From contig NZ_JASHHX010000004.1 of NCBI RefSeq assembly GCF_030056575.1, positions 62,001 through 126,000 of the forward strand: a stretch of DNA of 64,000 nt. The letters run 5' to 3'. The notes under the pieces were generated by a model. It saw only the letters and a list, made by a program, of their open reading frames with translations, searched no databases and had not been told where the DNA came from. This document shows, one piece after another, positions 62,341 to 64,000 of this stretch. Source of the DNA: Rhodoblastus sp. 17X3. Its GTDB lineage: Bacteria; Pseudomonadota; Alphaproteobacteria; Rhizobiales; Beijerinckiaceae. Position numbers and translations under genes: made by a program. How positions within the stretch are numbered: position 1 is the first letter of the stretch; each line of letters starts with the position of its first letter.

Positions 62341-63867
62341 TCACTGCGTCAGATGCGCCGTGGCGACCGCCATGTTGAACATGGCCTGCATGGCGTTGGC
62401 GATATCCTGCGGCGTCGAGGCCTTGAAATAGAAGTTCGGCGAGGCGCAGGACTTGAGAGACGGCTCGATGAACGGGATATTGTTGTTGGCCGCGTGGTCC
62501 TCGTCATTCCAGATCGTGGTCGGATTGGGGATCGGGACATAGGGGACATAGAGCACGGCCAAAGTGATGCCGCGGTTCTTGATCGTCGTGCAATTGGTCG
62601 TGTTCAGGGTCGTGGCGTTGTTGCTGCCGCTCCAGGAGCCGTTGTTCTGCTGGATCTGGTTGTTCTGGGCGCCGTCGGTCACCATGAAGACGAAGGGGCG
62701 CGGCGAGGTCGCGCTGCTGCCGTCGCCGATCTTCGTGATGGTCGTGTTCATGGAGGTCAGGGCGTTCTCGAAATGTGTGCCCCCGGAGCCGAGCCCGCTC
62801 GTGGGCAGGTTGACTGTGCTGGAGCCGTTGCCATTATCGATCAGGGCGGTGAGGCCGGCGGCGGCGGTCTTGACCGTGGTCAGATTGGTCGACAGCGCCT
62901 GATAGCTCTGCATCCAGCGCACGAAGGGGTAGAGCCCGATCCCGAACTGGTTGGGAATATGGTCGGACGCCGCGGTGTCGATCGCCGTCTGGATCAATTG
63001 CTGCGTGGCGTAGGCGACGGCGTCGAGCCGAAGCTGGATGCAGGCGCTGGTGCCCGGCTGCGGGCAATAGGTCACAGGCGTATTCTTGGCGTTGCCGCCA
63101 TTGCGCGTGAGATTGTAGCCTTGGCACATCACCGTCGCGCCCTTGGCGTTCTGGCAAGCCGAATAGGCGGTGAAATGGCAGGCGATGGTGCAGCCGCCCG
63201 GATAGAGATTAAGATAATCCGGATTGATCTTGGCCAGACGGTCGATCTCCGTATTGGTCGAGGGAATGCCCATCGAGCCGGAGACGTCGAGCAGAAGGTA
63301 GAAATTGAGATAACTCGGGAGGGTCAGCGCGGAAGCGGCCGAGTGCGACAGGTTCATGTTGGCGACATGGGCCAGCGAGCCGAACAGGTTCGGCGACTGG
63401 GCCTGATAGCTGATATTGGCGGTGATGACCTGCCCGTTGCGCTGAACGTTGATCGTCGGCGCGCTGCTGAGAATATTATAGGTCTGGCCCGCATTGGCGA
63501 CGAAGGCGCGTTGCGCCGCGGCCTGGGCGTCGATCATCATCTGGCTCGCGCCGGCGTTGTTGATATAGCCGGATTGGGCGGCGCTGAGCGCGGCGAGCGC
63601 CGCCGCGTCGGTCGCCGTGTTGAGCACGGCCTTGGCGGACAGCGCCCGCCCATAGTCAAGCACCAGGCCCACAACGATGAAAATCGCCATGAGGGCCAGC
63701 CCGAAGAACATCAGGACCGACCCCGAGCTGTCGCGCGAGAAGGCGCTCAATTTCCGTCGAAGGCTGCTGCGTTGCACGGGCGCTTCTCCCTGTCGTGCCT
63801 GCTTTCGGGGCGTCCGCCGGACGGGCCCCTGGTCTCTAATCCGCAGAATAAAAGGGGAGTCCTTCAA
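62341..63867 (-). CDS. TadG-like Flp pilus assembly protein with a vWA domain
   Basis: A 508-residue protein. A TadE/TadG-type N-terminal membrane helix (GSVLMFFGLALMAIFIVVGLVLDYGRAL, about residues 49-77) is followed by NTATDAAALAALSAA. A von Willebrand A domain carries the MIDAS motif LLLDVSGSMGIPST near residue 195. Most of the protein is extracytoplasmic with cysteine pairs. Tad pili mediate attachment; no other tad gene is in the window. Confidence 0.85.
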   Translation of the reverse strand: MKDSPFILRIRDQGPVRRTPRKQARQGEAPVQRSSLRRKLSAFSRDSSGSVLMFFGLALMAIFIVVGLVLDYGRALSAKAVLNTATDAAALAALSAAQSGYINNAGASQMMIDAQAAAQRAFVANAGQTYNILSSAPTINVQRNGQVITANISYQAQSPNLFGSLAHVANMNLSHSAASALTLPSYLNFYLLLDVSGSMGIPSTNTEIDRLAKINPDYLNLYPGGCTIACHFTAYSACQNAKGATVMCQGYNLTRNGGNAKNTPVTYCPQPGTSACIQLRLDAVAYATQQLIQTAIDTAASDHIPNQFGIGLYPFVRWMQSYQALSTNLTTVKTAAAGLTALIDNGNGSSTVNLPTSGLGSGGTHFENALTSMNTTITKIGDGSSATSPRPFVFMVTDGAQNNQIQQNNGSWSGSNNATTLNTTNCTTIKNRGITLAVLYVPYVPIPNPTTIWNDEDHAANNNIPFIEPSLKSCASPNFYFKASTPQDIANAMQAMFNMAVATAHLTQ

Positions 63868-64000
63868 TTAGCCCAATACATTGATTCAATTTTTAGCGGA
63901 TCGCGCCTTGTCCCAAACTGACATGACGCTCGCTGTCAAATTTCGCCCCCGGATTCGACAAGACCGCCATCCGGTCCCACATTGCGGTTAACGATTCGCC
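63868..64000. other. Upstream region of the TadG-like gene
   Basis: The last 133 bp hold no gene that I can see. It is the probable promoter region of the TadG-like gene. Confidence 0.4.

Overview
The window is GC-rich DNA from an alphaproteobacterium. Gene order and protein character fit the Hyphomicrobiales, and a methylotroph or methanotroph relative (Methylocystaceae/Beijerinckiaceae-like) is plausible. This rests on the aerobic-type cob cluster, the alphaproteobacterial suf operon (cysteine desulfurase-sufB-C-D-S-sufT), and a YVTN beta-propeller gene beside an MxaD-like SRPBCC gene. The genus is inference.

Left chromosomal arm (1-20774): the end of cobN is followed by a tightly overlapping corrin-ring cluster: cobG, cobH, cobI, cobJ, cobK (opposite strand), cobL, a CobE/CbiG-C gene, cobM, cbiD (opposite strand), cobB and bluB. 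Together these cover most steps from precorrin-2 to cobyrinic acid diamide plus synthesis of the lower ligand. A small membrane ORF with a terminator follows, then the Fe-S assembly operon, a convergent periplasmic set (beta-propeller, SRPBCC, SH3-like protein), pyrE, and the 5' part of rarA (mgsA).

Island (20775-51680, 30,906 bp): rarA is split by a mobile island flanked by a 5-bp direct repeat (GACCC), with imperfect inverted terminal repeats (TTATCTYGACAG). Joining the flanks restores rarA exactly in frame. The island carries three consecutive large tyrosine-recombinase genes and a small HTH/coiled-coil gene, the arrangement called ginABCD in GInt islands (also like Tn554 tnpABC and recombinase-in-trio elements). 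At its left end is a complete, divergent second rarA, apparently a spare copy of the gene it breaks. The cargo looks like host defence. A proteasome-like Ntn hydrolase precedes a same-strand run of seven genes: a 1.7-kb-residue DEAD/DEAH helicase with a DUF1998 tail, a DrmD-like SNF2 helicase, a DrmMI-like Eco57I-class methyltransferase, an HNH nuclease, a 91-residue protein, a metallo-beta-lactamase-fold hydrolase and a four-helix membrane protein. Convergent to it is a two-gene operon of a second metallo-beta-lactamase-fold protein and an E2-E1-JAB triple fusion (bacterial ubiquitin-like chemistry). An uncharacterised zinc-ribbon-like protein, an XRE regulator and a decayed IS5-type transposase complete the island.

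Right chromosomal arm (51681-64000): the 3' part of rarA, a frameshifted ClC chloride channel gene, a serralysin-like M10 protease with repeat-rich C-terminus, crcB, a large-subunit-type pseudouridine synthase, a small membrane protein, a zinc-homeostasis locus (COG0523 GTPase with His-rich segment, metal-binding lipoprotein/SBP, Zur, ABC permease; no ATPase gene here), a PhnA/YjdM-like gene and a TadG-like pilus assembly protein with a von Willebrand A fold.

The most interesting points are the self-compensating insertion into rarA and the hybrid DISARM/Druantia-like operon with its neighbours. All functional statements are from reading motifs in the sequence; no database search was possible.
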